Assembly (NCBI GenBank): GCA_004026145.2
Contig: CP034991.1
Location: forward strand, 11,738,142 to 11,802,141
Source: Takifugu bimaculatus
Taxonomy: Eukaryota > Chordata > Actinopteri > Tetraodontiformes > Tetraodontidae
Direction: 5' to 3'
Length of the DNA: 64,000 nucleotides
A program made the translations under genes and the position numbers. Shown here piece after piece: positions 1 through 13,200 of the stretch (position 1 is the stretch's first letter; every line of letters starts with the position of its first letter). The notes beneath the pieces are model-generated. The model had not been told where the DNA came from, made no database searches, and saw only the letters and a program-made list of their open reading frames with translations.

Positions 1-3000
1 GAAACTGCAAGACCAGCTTGCTCGCTCTCTCCTGGCAGCTAAATAACCTTTATATATATATATATATACCTTTATATATATATATATACGATTTGATATA
101 TATATATATATATAAGAATGGGTTTAGCCAAGTCATCTGCTGCTGCACATTAGGAGAACTGGTACAGGCTGCAGTGAACATGAACAGAAGGAGGCCCATG
201 TTCTGTGCAGTGCGTGCTTTGTAGTTTTAGTGTCTAAACTTCATTCACTTCTTCAAATGTAATCATTTAATGGCCTACTTACAATTTACCAAGGTGTGCC
301 ACAAAGTCTTTAATCTTGGCTACTATGCAAAGCATGGTGTCCCTCAAAGCTCCATATTTAGATCAGAAGGATTCACGTGTCTTCTCTTCATTAACCTTAT
401 TATACACACATTATCAGCCTCCATTGCTATGTTGATGGAACCTAATTAAATTAATGGCTTATTTTGAGTTCAAACACGTTAGAAGTGCACTACTGATTTG
501 CAGAAGCTGCTCACGATGACATCTTGCTGGCCTCCAGTCATGATGCTACAAAACGTTGTTAAAGGTCGAGCATCTATATCTGAGAGCTCGTAAACAGCTA
601 TTTTTCTTTTCTCGTTACAGAACTTCCCCTGTAACTGTCACTTGTTGAAATGGAGCTGGAATAAATCAGAAGAAGCCATAATCATTCCTACTAGAAGAGA
701 GTTGTTGCTGGTATTGTTGCTCCTGCGCTGTGCGTGAGTAGGTGCATGATTAATCTCCGCGGCTGAGGCAGTAGCTAAGGTCAGCAGGGGAAATATTTCA
801 TAAGTGTCAGCTTGGCCCGCAGCCCACAGCACACAGGTTGAAATGAGAACACGCTGTCGCATACAAACGAGCGTGTGTGACTTTGTGAGGCTCGTACAAG
901 CAGAAAGGGGGCCATTGGAGCAGTTGGGTGGGGTAAAGCCATCGGCACAAGATAGATGGCAGTGCTTCACTTTCATGTATTCATTTGAGCCAGTGACTGA
1001 ATACCTGGCTTGCCTGGGGGTGGGGGGCTGGTTCTCTTACCCCAGGTCTTTTTTTCCCCTGCTAAGGCGTAAATCTCAACTATGAACCCATTTGGTTTAA
1101 TTTTCCCCTGGGTCGATTGGAACGAACAGGTTTTTCCGCCCCTGCCGTGACCTGGACCTGACACCTGTGGAGCGAATTAATGGTGTCAGCGAGTCAACGA
1201 TTTGTTTGATCTGTCAAATCTGAAAGGCGCAGATTTACATGCACATTAACAAGCCTTTAAGAGCGATGCCACACTTTTGTCACATCAAAGCGAGTGGCTG
1301 TCACAATGATTGAGGTGTGGCAACATCATCACACTTAAGTCTGGGAGGAAGTTTGTGGGGAGTTCAACCTTTCATAACTTTGTTTAAAGAAAGCCAGGGA
1401 GTCATACTTTAAGTAATAGCTGTGAAGTGGCTGTTGTGCAACTTTGCGCGCGCGTGTGTGTGCGCGCATGTGTGTGTCAGTTCCTATTTCATGCACGCGT
1501 CCATCTCTACAAAGGTTACGGATGAAGATACAACAGTGGTGACTGCGGCCACGACAGGAGGAAGCAGCTTTGCGTCCAATATCCCGGGATGGTTTTCTGT
1601 ACGGCCTCTTGTCCTTCCTTTAACTTCCACCGTCATGGATCCAGCTCATGATGCCCCCCCCCCAAACATCTTTTGATGTCATCTGAAATTTCACACAACA
1701 ATGTAGGACGATCTGATTCGGGGCGGACATTGTCTGGAAGCCCCCCCGCTTCCTCCCCTTCTCTTCCTCCTCTCGATGAGTTCTCCCTCTCTGCACGACA
1801 ATGGCAGCTTTTGTTTTTCAAGTGCATAGAGAGGACTTGAGGTTGCACATGGGTGTGTGTGTCATGCAGCGTGCGTGCTTGTCGGCAAGGGAGTTTCAGG
1901 TGTAGCGAGCGTAAGACGAGGAAGGATTCAGAAATAAAAGTGCCAATCTGTGAACACAGAAGAAAGCCTATTATCCTGCTATGATTATAATGCAGACAGA
2001 TGGACGGCAGGTAGGCAGAGTGGATAAGAACGTTAGCCTGCGAGACGTGAGGGCCTGACAGGAGAGACAATCTCCCCCCTAAACTGGAGCGATAAGGTTG
2101 ACAGCTACACACAGACACACACGTGCACACACACACACACAGCCACTGTCTCTTTAGGATTTAGCAGGGTTTTTTTTGTAATGTTGCCGAAAGAAATGTC
2201 AGCTTTTGAAGCAGAGCGTGTTTTTTTTATGTAACATTTTAACTTTATCCTTGAAGAAAACTACATTTAATCAGCTATATAGTCGTTGTTGATCCGAAAT
2301 TCATTGTATTACCATTCATATAAAACTTCATATCCCACATAAACAGGCAGCAAATAAGAATGGAGAGATGGCTGGAATTTACATTAATTACTGTGCTCAT
2401 GATATTTTGAGCTACGGCACAGGAACTGAAAAAAAGTACAATTTGAAGATGTTTTGGTCAGTTTGGCTGCTCTGTTTACATTCTGCATTTGCTCATGTGT
2501 ACGTTTAAAGGATTACTGTATTATGTCAAAGGAAGGAAGAGGAGACATCCTCGGACAGGTAAACGGGGATGTGTGAATGCATTAAGGTACACTGTGCAGG
2601 TATTGTTTGTGGACCTTTCAGCTCAAGGAAATCCTTGTTTCAACATTCTGTCCTGCCTGGAATGTTGCCTGCAAGGCTGTTATAAGTGTTTGGGTCTAAA
2701 TGCCATGTCTGCTACACCCCATGAAACTGTCTTAATCCACTTTTTTTTCTTTTTTTTTTTTTGCTTCTTTAGTTTTATTGCTGCTGGAGAAACCACTAGA
2801 GGTAGAACAGAGCCCCAGCCTCAGGCCTCTACTCCCATTCCACACACCCCATAAGTCAGTCACAGATAATTAAATAGGAGTTATTTACACTTGTTTTCCC
2901 TCCCCTTGCCTCTCTGGCACTTTTATCATTTCTCGCTCCTTCTCTTTGTACAGTACAACTGAGCTAGAGCTTGTCAAAGTCTGGCTAACACTAGCAAAGG

Positions 3001-5080
3001 CCGTAGGACATATAATGGGTTGAAGATGGGGGGAAAAACAACTCCTTTGATCACAGTTTGAACCACCATCCCTACTCTTAGAAAAGACCACCCTATCGAA
3101 TCTGCTGGTCATTTAAGACCAGAAGTCTGCCATTAGACAATAAAAATCAAATTGGTTATTTGTCCAAGCAGCGAACACAATCACATATTTTTTAAGTTGA
3201 AGATGAATCTGGTGGTTGCGTAAAGACAAGCCAGGGCGTAAAATGGCTGCCAGTTTATTCACATAATTGTAGTGGTTGGTGTTATTTTAAATGGAGAACA
3301 TCAAGACTAACTTGTCTGATGGGTAAGAATGGGAGATTATGACTTGGTGGATGAAAACCGCTTTGTGGTTGAAATGAATGAATTTGAATATGCTGCTAAA
3401 GACCCAGAAGGTCACATTCATGCTGAAAATGTCATGGGTATTTACTCAAAGCCAGATCAAACACACATCTCAAATTCAACCTTCTGGGTTGTATGGGTTG
3501 GAACACACAACCGCAAGGCTTGTTTGAAGTCTCAGATGAAACTTGTTGAAACTTGAATTTGTTGTAAAAGTAATGTTTAGAACACATGATTTGGGTGGGC
3601 AAATATGGTGATCATTTTGCTGCATAGCAATATAACATTTTCACCCTGAAGGTTCTTCCTTACCCCCATCCCACCACCTACCCAGCCTTCCACAAAGGGC
3701 CTCAGCATTCTAAACACACATACCAAAAAGAATTCAGCCACCTAAAATCAGCATCCATTACAGGCTTCAGTGGCTCTATAAATCATGGGATCACAGGGGC
3801 ATGTGGAGTCTGCTCCTCCTCACTCTTCCAAAGAGCCTATCAACCTCATCATGGGGAGCTGGGGGGGGGACTGCTGGTGCACTCACAGCTTTGATACAGC
3901 CCCCAAGAGTCACACGGGCCCTGGGCATGCTGAGCGCCCCTGCCCCTTTAAAATATCCACAACAGGAAACGGCCATCAGTCATCAACACGCCAAAACAGC
4001 TGTTACCAGCCAACATCAAGGGGGCACATGAAAGGAGCTGCTCCCTGTTGTTTGAACCCTCCCTTGTTTCATTCTTTTGCTGCCTTTGTCTGGCTTTTCC
4101 CACTGCCCTCCTCTGTGGTCTCCTATTTAAAACGCCTCTGTTCCTTATGCAGCTCCACCCACCCAAACACAGTGGATGACTGTGCGATAAACAGCAGACA
4201 CAACTTCAAACTGAGCCTGTTTTCTTCCTTGACTTTCTACAGTATAAGACATATTTGAAGTCTCCCTTTAAGCTCCCTGTATTACCTTGTAAATCTCACA
4301 GTGAGAACACAATTGTTCCATGTCACCTGTTTCCCCGGCTCAGCCTCAGGTGCTGACAGACAATTTTAAACAAACAGCCAGATTCAAAAGAAGATTGTGC
4401 CACACTTAGCCGGGCGGCGGGCAGACTTGCATTCATGTTCCCTCGGATACTTGGAGGCCATTGAAGGCTGAATGGCACGGTGATGAGTGAAGATCAAGCC
4501 TGATGATGACAGGTGAACAGTGATGCCACTGAGTGACGCTGTGCTGACTTCATCCTTTCTGCAAATTAATGGCAAATGGGGGCACAGTCTGATCAGACGG
4601 TGCTGAGAAATGTCAAACAAGCGTCAAAGCTCAGAACAATGGCTGGTTCTGCTTCTCTTTAATCAACGAGACATGATTCGACATGTTCCTTTTTATTATC
4701 TGGTGGTCAGGTCTTTGTAATTTGTACAGATAACTATGGCCTTATTTATTTTCCCATTTTTAGAATGAAGGACTATCATTTTGGACTGAGAAAATTTAAA
4801 GATTATTAATGGTAAATGCTTTGTGAGTGCATTAAAACTCAATTTTTGGATATTAATTACTGGATATTAATGAATCATACTGATTTGTATTAAACGCTGC
4901 TGTTTGTTTGCTATGACACAATAATGTCATAGAAATGCTAGAAATATGGATGCAGCCAGTTCACCAGAGAGTTATATATAAAAATCGAGTGTTTTCTTTT
5001 GTCTTTTGTGTTTTTTGTGAGCGTGTCTGTTCATCATTTGGCTCTTGGAGGTCATGACAGATTACTACCGTCGGGTGTGA
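1..5080. other. Non-coding region upstream of znf703
   Basis: No convincing coding exon is seen on either strand. The region holds an alternating TA tract at about 50-115, short GT/CA tracts near 1450-1475 and 2107-2140, and AT-rich unique sequence. The stretch at about 1180-1340 has homeodomain-type ATTAA cores and TCF-like ATCAAAG words and reads like a conserved non-coding element. One 75-codon ATG-initiated frame (3329-3556, +) is acidic and matches no family I recognise, so it is not called as a gene. Open frames of 120-170 codons near 1633-2136 (-) and 3785-4258 (+) look like chance. Confidence 0.6.
50..115. repeat. (TA)n microsatellite
   Basis: Three blocks of alternating TA are separated by short interruptions. 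This is a simple-sequence tract, with no other role visible. Confidence 0.9.
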
Positions 5081-5084
5081 AGGG

Positions 5085-5260
5085 TTGGTTAGCCACGCCC
5101 GTGTTTTAAACCACGCCCCATTCCGAATGCAGCCACTTGTGATTGGACAGCGGCTCGTTGCTTTGAATTCCCTCCCTTCACGTCGTCACTCTATGGAAGA
5201 AGTGAGATATTGTGAGTCTGCTGCAGAGGGAGAGCTGCGCACACGCACATCAGTGGGGAC
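5085..5260 (+). promoter_or_regulatory. Candidate znf703 core promoter
   Basis: Two CCACGCCC boxes (KLF/SP type) at 5093-5100 and 5111-5118 and an inverted CCAAT box (ATTGG, 5142-5146) lie 320-490 bp before the znf703 start codon. The stretch is richer in CpG than its surroundings and has no clear TATA box. The transcription start is inferred to lie near 5200 and was not observed. Confidence 0.4.
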
Positions 5261-5581
5261 CGTCTCTCGCACACCGACCTCCGCGGGGATCTTCCACTTG
5301 TTCCTAATTCAGAGACTGTGAATACAGGCCTGTATTTTTACGTGCATTCCAGTATTTCGACAACGGATAAAGGAATATTCAGGAGTGATCATCGGATGAA
5401 ATCTGTGTGAGTTGTTGTTCTGTACAGATTGGGTCCGACACGCTGGATGCGCATCCGCACATTCTCCTCTGGATTATCGCACTCTTTTGACTTTATCGCA
5501 ATGAAGTGTGTTGGTAAATAAGTTTTTAAACGCTGCGTCCACTCCTCACATGCCGCAGAACTCTTGCGAGCCTCGTTCCAG

Positions 5582-7781
5582 ATGAGAGATTCCCCCAGTG
5601 GGTCTGAACCGCTTTTACGCAGCCAGTCCCCGGGGCGCAGCGCCGACGACGCAAGCGGCGAGTCACGCCACACAGGACCGTCCGTTTCCGCCCCGACGTC
5701 TTGTCCGTCTCCGGCGGATCCTTCGCGCCAGGCTAAAAGGCTTCCAATTCGGATCATTAAAATGTTGACGGCACACAGCGGCCACTTGCTCCACCCGGAG
5801 TACCTACAACCCCTCACGTCCTCACCCGTAAGCATTGAAGTAAGTGTTTTTAAAAGGGGAAAAGTGATGTCTTTTGAATAAGCTTAGGACTCATAGATTT
5901 TCAGCTCTGAATATGATTCCGTCAAGTTACTTGTAATCCGTGAATCTTGTGGAAATAAAAATGGCAGCACATGCGCCATTTTACGCACAACGATTTGTTT
6001 GATAACTTATGACACATGGTGATCCGAAATAGATTGTGGGGCGATTGTCGCTTTTAACATGTTTTTAATTTTAATTACAATTTTTCCTTTTTAGCATCTT
6101 CCGTAACTTGATTAACTTTCTGACTATTACATTAAACACAGTCTAGTTCACGACACATATTAGTCCGAAATACATCGCTTTAATTCACTTGAACGAATTT
6201 GCATTGTAACTGTAATAACATAAACGATGTTACGCTTAAATAATGTGTTTATATTTGCTGTTGTCCTTTCAGCTTGATGCAAAGAAGAGTCCGTTGGCTC
6301 TCCTTGCTCAGACCTGCTCTCAGATTGGCAAACCAGACCCTCCCTCCTCTTCCAAGCTGTCCTCACTCTCCTCTGGCAGTCTGGGAGACAAGGAATCATC
6401 TAGCCGATCTTCCAAATCTGGAGAGCAACACCACTCCCTGGAGGACAAGTCCAGTTTCAAGCCTTACTCCAAGTCCCCAGGTGACTCTCGCAAGGATGTT
6501 CAAGTTACAAAAGGGCCTTCAGATAAAGCGGCTTTTCGGGTGCCAAATGGAAACTCCAGCAGTGGTGCTGGGTCCTGTCCACCTTTTCCTCCCCGTTCTC
6601 AATCACCAGGCTCCAATTCTCCTCCCCTACTTACTCAGAGCCAGTCCCACAGACAAAGCCATTCCCCCTCCGCACAGCCCCTGCCACACTCCCAGGCCCC
6701 ACACACGGACAACAAACCTGGAAGCTCAGAACAGGGAAGCTCCGACAGTAGTAACAACAGTGTGGTCAAAAAAGACTCTGATGCAGCCAAATCAGGGATG
6801 GATGGGGCTCAGCTAGCCAACTCCAGCCACATACGAGCCAGCACCAACTCTAGCAATGCTAGCTCCGCCAGCAGCCCCCAGCCAGAGAGCAAGGCTGACC
6901 TGCAGGCCTCCTCACAGCCTGGACTGAGCTCTGGGCACATTGCCCCAGTTTCCCCCTTTAAACCTGGACATTCAGTCTTTCCTTTGCCCCCTGCTAGTAT
7001 GGGCTACCATGGCTCCATTGTTGGGGCGTATGCTGGCTACCCTTCCCAGTTTGTACCGGGTTTGGATCCTACAAAGTCAACTTTAAGTTTGGGACTTCCA
7101 GGAAAGCATCCCAGCTCTAGCCCGCTTACTGGGGCTTCCCCTCCCTCCCTCATTCAGAGTTTATGTCGGGACCCATACTGCATGACCTACCCCAATGCTC
7201 ATCACTTGGGAGGAAGCAATTGCTCCACCTGTGTCCACGATCCCTCCACTCTCAAAACTGGTTTCCCCCTGGTTTACCCCTCCCATCACCTTCATTCCCT
7301 GCACTCCAACGCCCTGTCTTCCAGCACCACGCCCTCCCTGTCCCATCCCCTCTATACCTATGGCTTCATGCTCCCCAATGAGCCCCAGCCTCATGCCTGT
7401 AACTGGGTGTCTGTAGGGGGTCCCTGTGACAAGCGTTTTGCAACATCAGAGGAGCTACTGGCCCACTTGCGTACACACACAGCACTGCCTGGGATGGTAG
7501 ACAGTAAGCTGTTACCAGCCTACCCTTCATCGGTATCATCCACAGCCTCCTGCCACCTGCACCTACCACCGCACAGCAGCCCAGGTACCCTCCCGAGCTC
7601 CTTCTCCCTCAGAGGATCTCCTGGTTTGGGTCTGGCACGCTACCATCCCTACAGTAAATCCCATTTGGCTGGTGCACCAGGACTTCCCATGCCTTCCCTG
7701 CCCTCCTCTTCAGCATATTACTCCCCCTATGCCCTCTACAGTCAAAGACTGGGCTCAGCCTCAGCCCTGGGCTACCAGTGA
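5582..7781 (+). CDS. znf703: Zinc finger protein 703 (NET-family transcriptional corepressor)
   Basis: The two coding exons are 5582-5839 (donor GAA|gtaagt) and 6273-7781 (acceptor ttcag), joined in phase 0 to give 588 residues. Residues 92-98 are the SPLALLA Sp-motif, and FKPYS at 148-152 is the Groucho-type motif of the NET family (NocA, Nlz, Elbow, TLP-1). A single atypical C2H2 finger has Cys462, Cys471, His484 and His488, with eight residues between the cysteines as is usual in this family. The protein ends in YYSPYALYSQRL...SALGYQ, shared by ZNF703 and ZNF503. The middle is rich in Ser and Pro and probably disordered. The family acts in the nucleus as a repressor that binds partners more than DNA, in hindbrain and eye development. 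The choice of znf703 over znf503 rests on erlin2 lying next to it. The start at 5582 gives the expected MRDSPSG N-terminus. Confidence 0.93.
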
Positions 7782-8545
7782 TAGCAGAAAGGATGTTGAT
7801 CCTCCAAATACGGTAAGCACCAACTTGGACTTCCTGCAGATGGATTTTAGATTTTGGGTTCACATGGCAGCGAGCCTGATTGCTGGCCAGGAATCCTACA
7901 TTAGCCTCTGGGACTGGGAGTGGGACTGGTGCTTCAATGGCAGAAGACCCAGCGATGGATGGTCTGCACAGAACCAACAGACTTTGTTGATTAAAGACAC
8001 AGAGCTTAAATATGGTTGTGGGATCATTACTGCAGTCTCTTCTTTTCTTCAGTCTCCCAGAACTGAAAGTCTGTATTTATTTTTCACACAAGCGCTTGGT
8101 ATTCAACCCTGGGGGGATTTATTTGCTGTCCAAAATCCATTGTTCTAAAGTATTCTACCTAAAAAAAAAAAAGAATGATTTAAGTATAGTACAGTTATAC
8201 CTATCTTACACTCTAAAAATAAAAATCTTGCACCACGATGAAGATGGAATGTGAGGCTTTATTCTGGGGAACTTGTTTAATCTCCTGTCCCTCATTGCTG
8301 TTGTGTTTCTTCATTTTTGTTCAGACCCTGGAGGATTGCATGTCCACGAGAACGATCTTGAAAAATGTCATTATTATTTTTATTTGTAAATATGCAAAGA
8401 TGTAATATTTTTTCAAGCTTACTCAAGGGAGTAAACTTTGGCACAAAATGGTACAAAGACATGAAAAGATGATGAATGAAAACAATTAATGATGGCTGTG
8501 CTATCCAGACAGCAGGAAAAAGGTCTTATTTTGATAAATAAATGA
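7782..8545 (+). other. znf703: znf703 3' UTR with polyadenylation signals
   Basis: AATAAA hexamers lie at 8218-8223 and 8537-8542, downstream of the stop codon at 7779-7781. Either could end the transcript. The open frame that overlaps the stop (7672-8148) is not conserved-looking and is taken as UTR. Confidence 0.5.
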
Positions 8546-10010
8546 AACATAATTGCATTTTGACCTGTATTTTTTTTTCTTCACTCTCCGAATGCGGTTT
8601 TTAATACCGTCATTTTTTTCAGCGAATTCATCAGAGGATTGACTTAATATGGCTGCTCGCTGCTCCGCTACACTTATCTCACTCCATCTATCATTATGTT
8701 GTTAGAGGCTATATGTGGCGATGTGTAATATTTCATTCCTCATATCAGTTGACAGGGCCGTCCCAGCGAGGGCAGGCCAGGTCACATTATCTCACTGAGC
8801 TAGTCTCTGAGGACTTCCATCCCTCCGCTTGCTCTCCATCACCCACCACGCTTTTGTTGTGAGGAGTGTAGCTCTTAATTGCTGACTCTTGTTTGCCAGG
8901 CCTGAAAACAGCTTCCTCAGCAGAGCTGGACGGTGGCGCGGAGTGGCCGCTGGGTCACTGGGACTTCAATAATGACCTGAGGGAGGTGTCGAGCCAGGAT
9001 CTCCTCCTGCTCTGACGGATGGAGCCACAACACAAAGGCCAGGGCTGACAATAGGAGGCGGCTAATAGAGAAATATTCATCAAAGTGCTGACACCTCCCC
9101 GAAGAGCTCTGAACCACAAACATGAAGACCTTCCCGACCGAACATCCATTTTATTTTTACAGGCTGCTGTGGTTTAACTGAAGTCAGCATTTAGCTACTA
9201 ACTCAAAGGGAAGGAGTCAGTCTCTTCAGAGCCGCACCACCTCTATTAGAGCATTTTCGGCCCTGATAATGTCTCCACTCTATTTGGCTGACAGGGTGTA
9301 GGTGGCGCGGAGCAAAGAGTCTCCAAGGCAGCTATTGACCCCGACTCCCAGACTCCTCTACTCTCGCGGTTCATTAGCACTCCAGACAGGGGAAAGGCGA
9401 GCACAGGTGTCACTTGACAGAACCATTAAGAAAATGGATCACCCTTTCATTCCACCTCCAGTCTCTGCTACACCAGCAAGGTCACACTGTCCTGATCGCC
9501 GCTCTGCGCTGCCCCTCTGGACGCTATAATTATTTGTCTTCCTTAGGAAATTCTTCGGAGCAGGACAGACTCACCATATTGCCTTTTTCTTAATAAAGTA
9601 GAGACAAAGTGGGTCAAGGAGATACTGCTTTTACTGTTGGATAGCTCATATTCAAGTGTAATTTGTCTCTCGCGTGCCATTACAGATAATCTGGATTGTG
9701 TTGCCCCCTAAAGTTGTGTTGATGAAGTGCAGGTGAATCCAGCACGAGCGTGAGTGAGATACACACACTAAGAGCTATTTTAACTTTGATATATATGATT
9801 TCAGATTTGGGATGCTGTTTCAGACAGAATAGTTAGACTGGCTTCAATCTGGAGATGACTCACTCCGGAGGTCATTCAGAGGGGAGCACTTTCAATCTTG
9901 TTGGGGAGGTGGAATTAATTCTGCTGTTTGCCAGTTTGCACTCGTTCATCAAATGCCTCACTATTCTCCCTGTCCCCACACTCATCAATCTCCTTCATCT
10001 CTCCTCCTCC

Positions 10011-10013
<3 letters not shown>

Positions 10014-10066
<53 letters not shown>
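10014..10066. repeat. (CA)n microsatellite
   Basis: This is an uninterrupted run of about 26 CA units. It creates spurious Thr-His open frames. Confidence 0.97.
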
Positions 10067-10067
<1 letters not shown>

Positions 10068-10250
10068 CTGAGTCAACATCCACACGCTCAATTCATGTTG
10101 CCTGTGTGGGCGTTAATGTGCATTTTCAAGCCTGAATTCGTTACTGAGGCTGAATTCTTATTCCATAGCAAATGTCTGAGTCCGTTTGTCAGACGGGTTT
10201 GAGAGGATGTGGTATCTGAACTATTCTGATCGATTCATAGACCTGCTTTT

Positions 10251-10252
<2 letters not shown>

Positions 10253-10295
<43 letters not shown>
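10253..10295. repeat. (CA)n microsatellite followed by (GAAT)3
   Basis: About 21 CA units run directly into three GAAT units. This is a second simple repeat less than 200 bp from the previous one. Confidence 0.97.
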
Positions 10296-10297
<2 letters not shown>

Positions 10298-13200
10298 AAT
10301 GAATGAATGGGATTAATTTTGAATTTGGATTTTTATCCATATTCAGTAATGGCAAAAAGTGATTAAGTCTTTGGGACATTTAAGTTGTGGTGTATAGTTT
10401 ATAATATCCTTGAGTAAATACAATAATTAAAAAATATTAAAAGCTTAAACCTGATGTAAATCTTATTATTGTGGGACTTTAGGGACTAAATTATTTGTCA
10501 CTATTATTATTTGGTCATATAGTAGCAGCAGCAATAGCTTATGATGAACCGATGTACATCGAATAATGCACATGTAATAACCATGCAGTAATTATAATAA
10601 TGATAGTAACAGTAGTAATAATAGTAATAATAATAATTATTACCCAATGTGTGAAAATTACATTATTTACTTGTGTTGGGTTTTTCTGCTAGAACATTAC
10701 ATAATCATTAGATCCGAAAATGATGACATCAGGGATACTGTGAGCCATAATTCCAAAGATGGATTATCCTTTTCCGACAATGGCGTTATGGATGACAGTG
10801 GTCCGTAAGTGTAATGGCGGAAGACGAAATTAAAGTGGCGGTATCAGCAGAGATGGTGATGGAGGGGACTAATATTTTCCCTCTGAGCGGCTGTGCCACT
10901 GTGAGGTCCGGAGCAGCGGGCTGACAGGCCTGATGATTAATGACGACAGGGTGCAGAGCTGCTCTTCAATTAGACGCCAGCTACACCCCAGCTCGCCATC
11001 CCCGCTGACAGCCCGGACAGAGAGAGAGCGAGCGCTCACTCTCTCTCTGTCTCTCTCTCTGTGTCTCTGGAACAAAACATTAACCTCGGCTCCATGACTA
11101 CCACCTCTGTGTTTAACATCAGGACACAATACAGAGCCCTGGGCTCCCAACAGCGACCGCAGTGTTAAAGCAACCCAGATGGCACGAACACATCCCTCAT
11201 CAGGGCCTGTCACACAGCCTCTGTTTTATTTCCCTGCATATACTCTGTGACTGATTATGCTACGTGCCTGCCTCTGCTCCCCTCACATGACAAAACAGAG
11301 GCTTTAAAGACTTCCCAGTTACTGAGCAGGTTGTGTTCTGGTCTGAGAAACTTCCTCCCATAATTCCAAGTACAGTAATGCTCCAGAATCCATTTCATGC
11401 TGCGAGCTACGGCTGCAAATTGGAAAAATCTGATGCAGCAGCTTTACTGCTCCCTGTCACGATGTGGTTTTTGTTTCCCAGCAGCATGTGGGGACCAGCG
11501 GTCATGTGATGTCTTCAAATGTGGAATTTGTAGGATGGGATGGCATCTGTAGATGGGAATGGTTCACAAGAATTAGATAAACGTGAGACTTGCAGCAGTG
11601 CCTGAGGCCTGATGGTGGCTGGAGGGGAAATATTTGCAACCAAGAGTACAAATACTTACAGTACTTAAGTAAATTTGAAATTGCTCTTCCCTTCGCTTGA
11701 GGGTTTTGTTTTTATTGCATCATCTACTTCTGCTTATCAAGGACAACCTCTGAATGGGCGCCATGGCGACCAATCCTTTATGTTTATTGAGGAGACAGCA
11801 GCAGGTGATGTACTCACACAGTGCCACCTATAGAACGAAGCAATTGTCTGCATTGACCTGTGATCAGGTTACACAATATTTCTGTTTCAATGACAGCCTC
11901 TTAACTAAGGTAAATATGCAACTAGCAAACCTGTTGATAATATTCCAACTAAACACTAAAATAGGCGCCTGAAATCAATAAAGATCAATTAGGAGCCATC
12001 AGTTCAGATAGAGAAACTTCTGATTTAGTTTGCAGGCAGCCTTGACCTTCTCCTGCCGCGGAGAGCTGCCCAGGATGGCTGCGGTCTCTCCATCCAGTGT
12101 GGGAGGACGTTGTTAACAGACAAACCCGACCGCCCACCACTGCAGAGAAGAATATTCCAACTACAGGATTTTCTTTTTAAAAAAGCAGAGATTCCTAATA
12201 GAACCTGGGCTGTAGTTGAATGAGTTGATGTTTGGAGAAGGTGTCACGTGTCTTTGGAGGAAGCAGCTTTGTGGCTCCCGATGCTGTGACGAGCCAGTGG
12301 TCAAGATGGACACTTTAAGCCTCAGAGAGATATATACTCACATATACTCAGCCTCAGACCAGAGGCCGCCACCACGATGCCTTCACCTCTCTGTGTGAAA
12401 GTCGTTTAGCCATCAGTTGAGTCAAGTGACTCTGAAATGTGTTGCATACATTCAGATGGACCACTTGGAGGCTGCCAGGAAGCTAATTTAGCATATTAGA
12501 CAGGCCAACCTCAAATATTCTTATTACAATAAATCAATAACATGCATTTATTCATGTTGGGCGTATATAATATACAGCATCTGAATTACCAAGGAAAAAG
12601 ATTTGTACTAGAACAAAGCCATTAATGTCATTTTAGCTTTATTAATGAGCACTGTGCTTAGCCGTGCTTTTAAAAATTGCAACAATTGTAGTGCACCAAT
12701 CGATCAAAGTTAAAAGGTATACTCAGGCAATTCATTAATAGACTTTCAAAGAGGGTGGGGGGCTCATGAGAGACCCATTAATAACATCTGTCTTGAATAA
12801 AAGCAGTAGATGCTGAAATATGTTGAGAAATGATCCCATAGGCCGTTTGAACAGGCAGGCTTATTTTGACCTACAGTTTATTTTCATAATCAAGTGCTAT
12901 CTGGTGGCCACGTGCAAAAACCATCCCAGCTACTGGACCACAGGAGAGAGGAACATGTCAATACCCAGAATAGTTCTGTGGGACTGGGAAGGCTGGGGGA
13001 GAAAAGGCTACTGGGATAAAACCTACTGACTGAGAGCGGGGAATGTGAAGTTTGGGATTGCACTCAAAATGTGATGAAGCCTACTTTTACCCAGAATGCA
13101 CTGCAGTGGAGAGTATCTTGTCAGTTATCCATCTGTCTCCTGAGGCTAGTGGCTATTTTTGCCTTCCAATTATTTCTTTATTTTTTGCTTTTTTACGATA

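Noticed and set aside
1633..2136. 167-codon minus-strand open frame
   Set aside because: It runs through GT/CA simple sequence and shows no domain, so it is a chance frame.
3785..4258. 157-codon plus-strand open frame with overlapping frames on both strands
   Set aside because: Three overlapping frames on two strands with biased composition, and no motif or splice context.
5389..5835. 148-codon antisense frame over znf703 exon 1
   Set aside because: It is an antisense shadow of GC-rich coding sequence.
6274..6816. 180-codon alternative frame inside znf703
   Set aside because: It is an out-of-frame shadow of the znf703 exon 2 Ser/Pro-rich region.
9855..10202. 115-codon frame with a Thr-His run
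   Set aside because: It is produced by the CA microsatellite.
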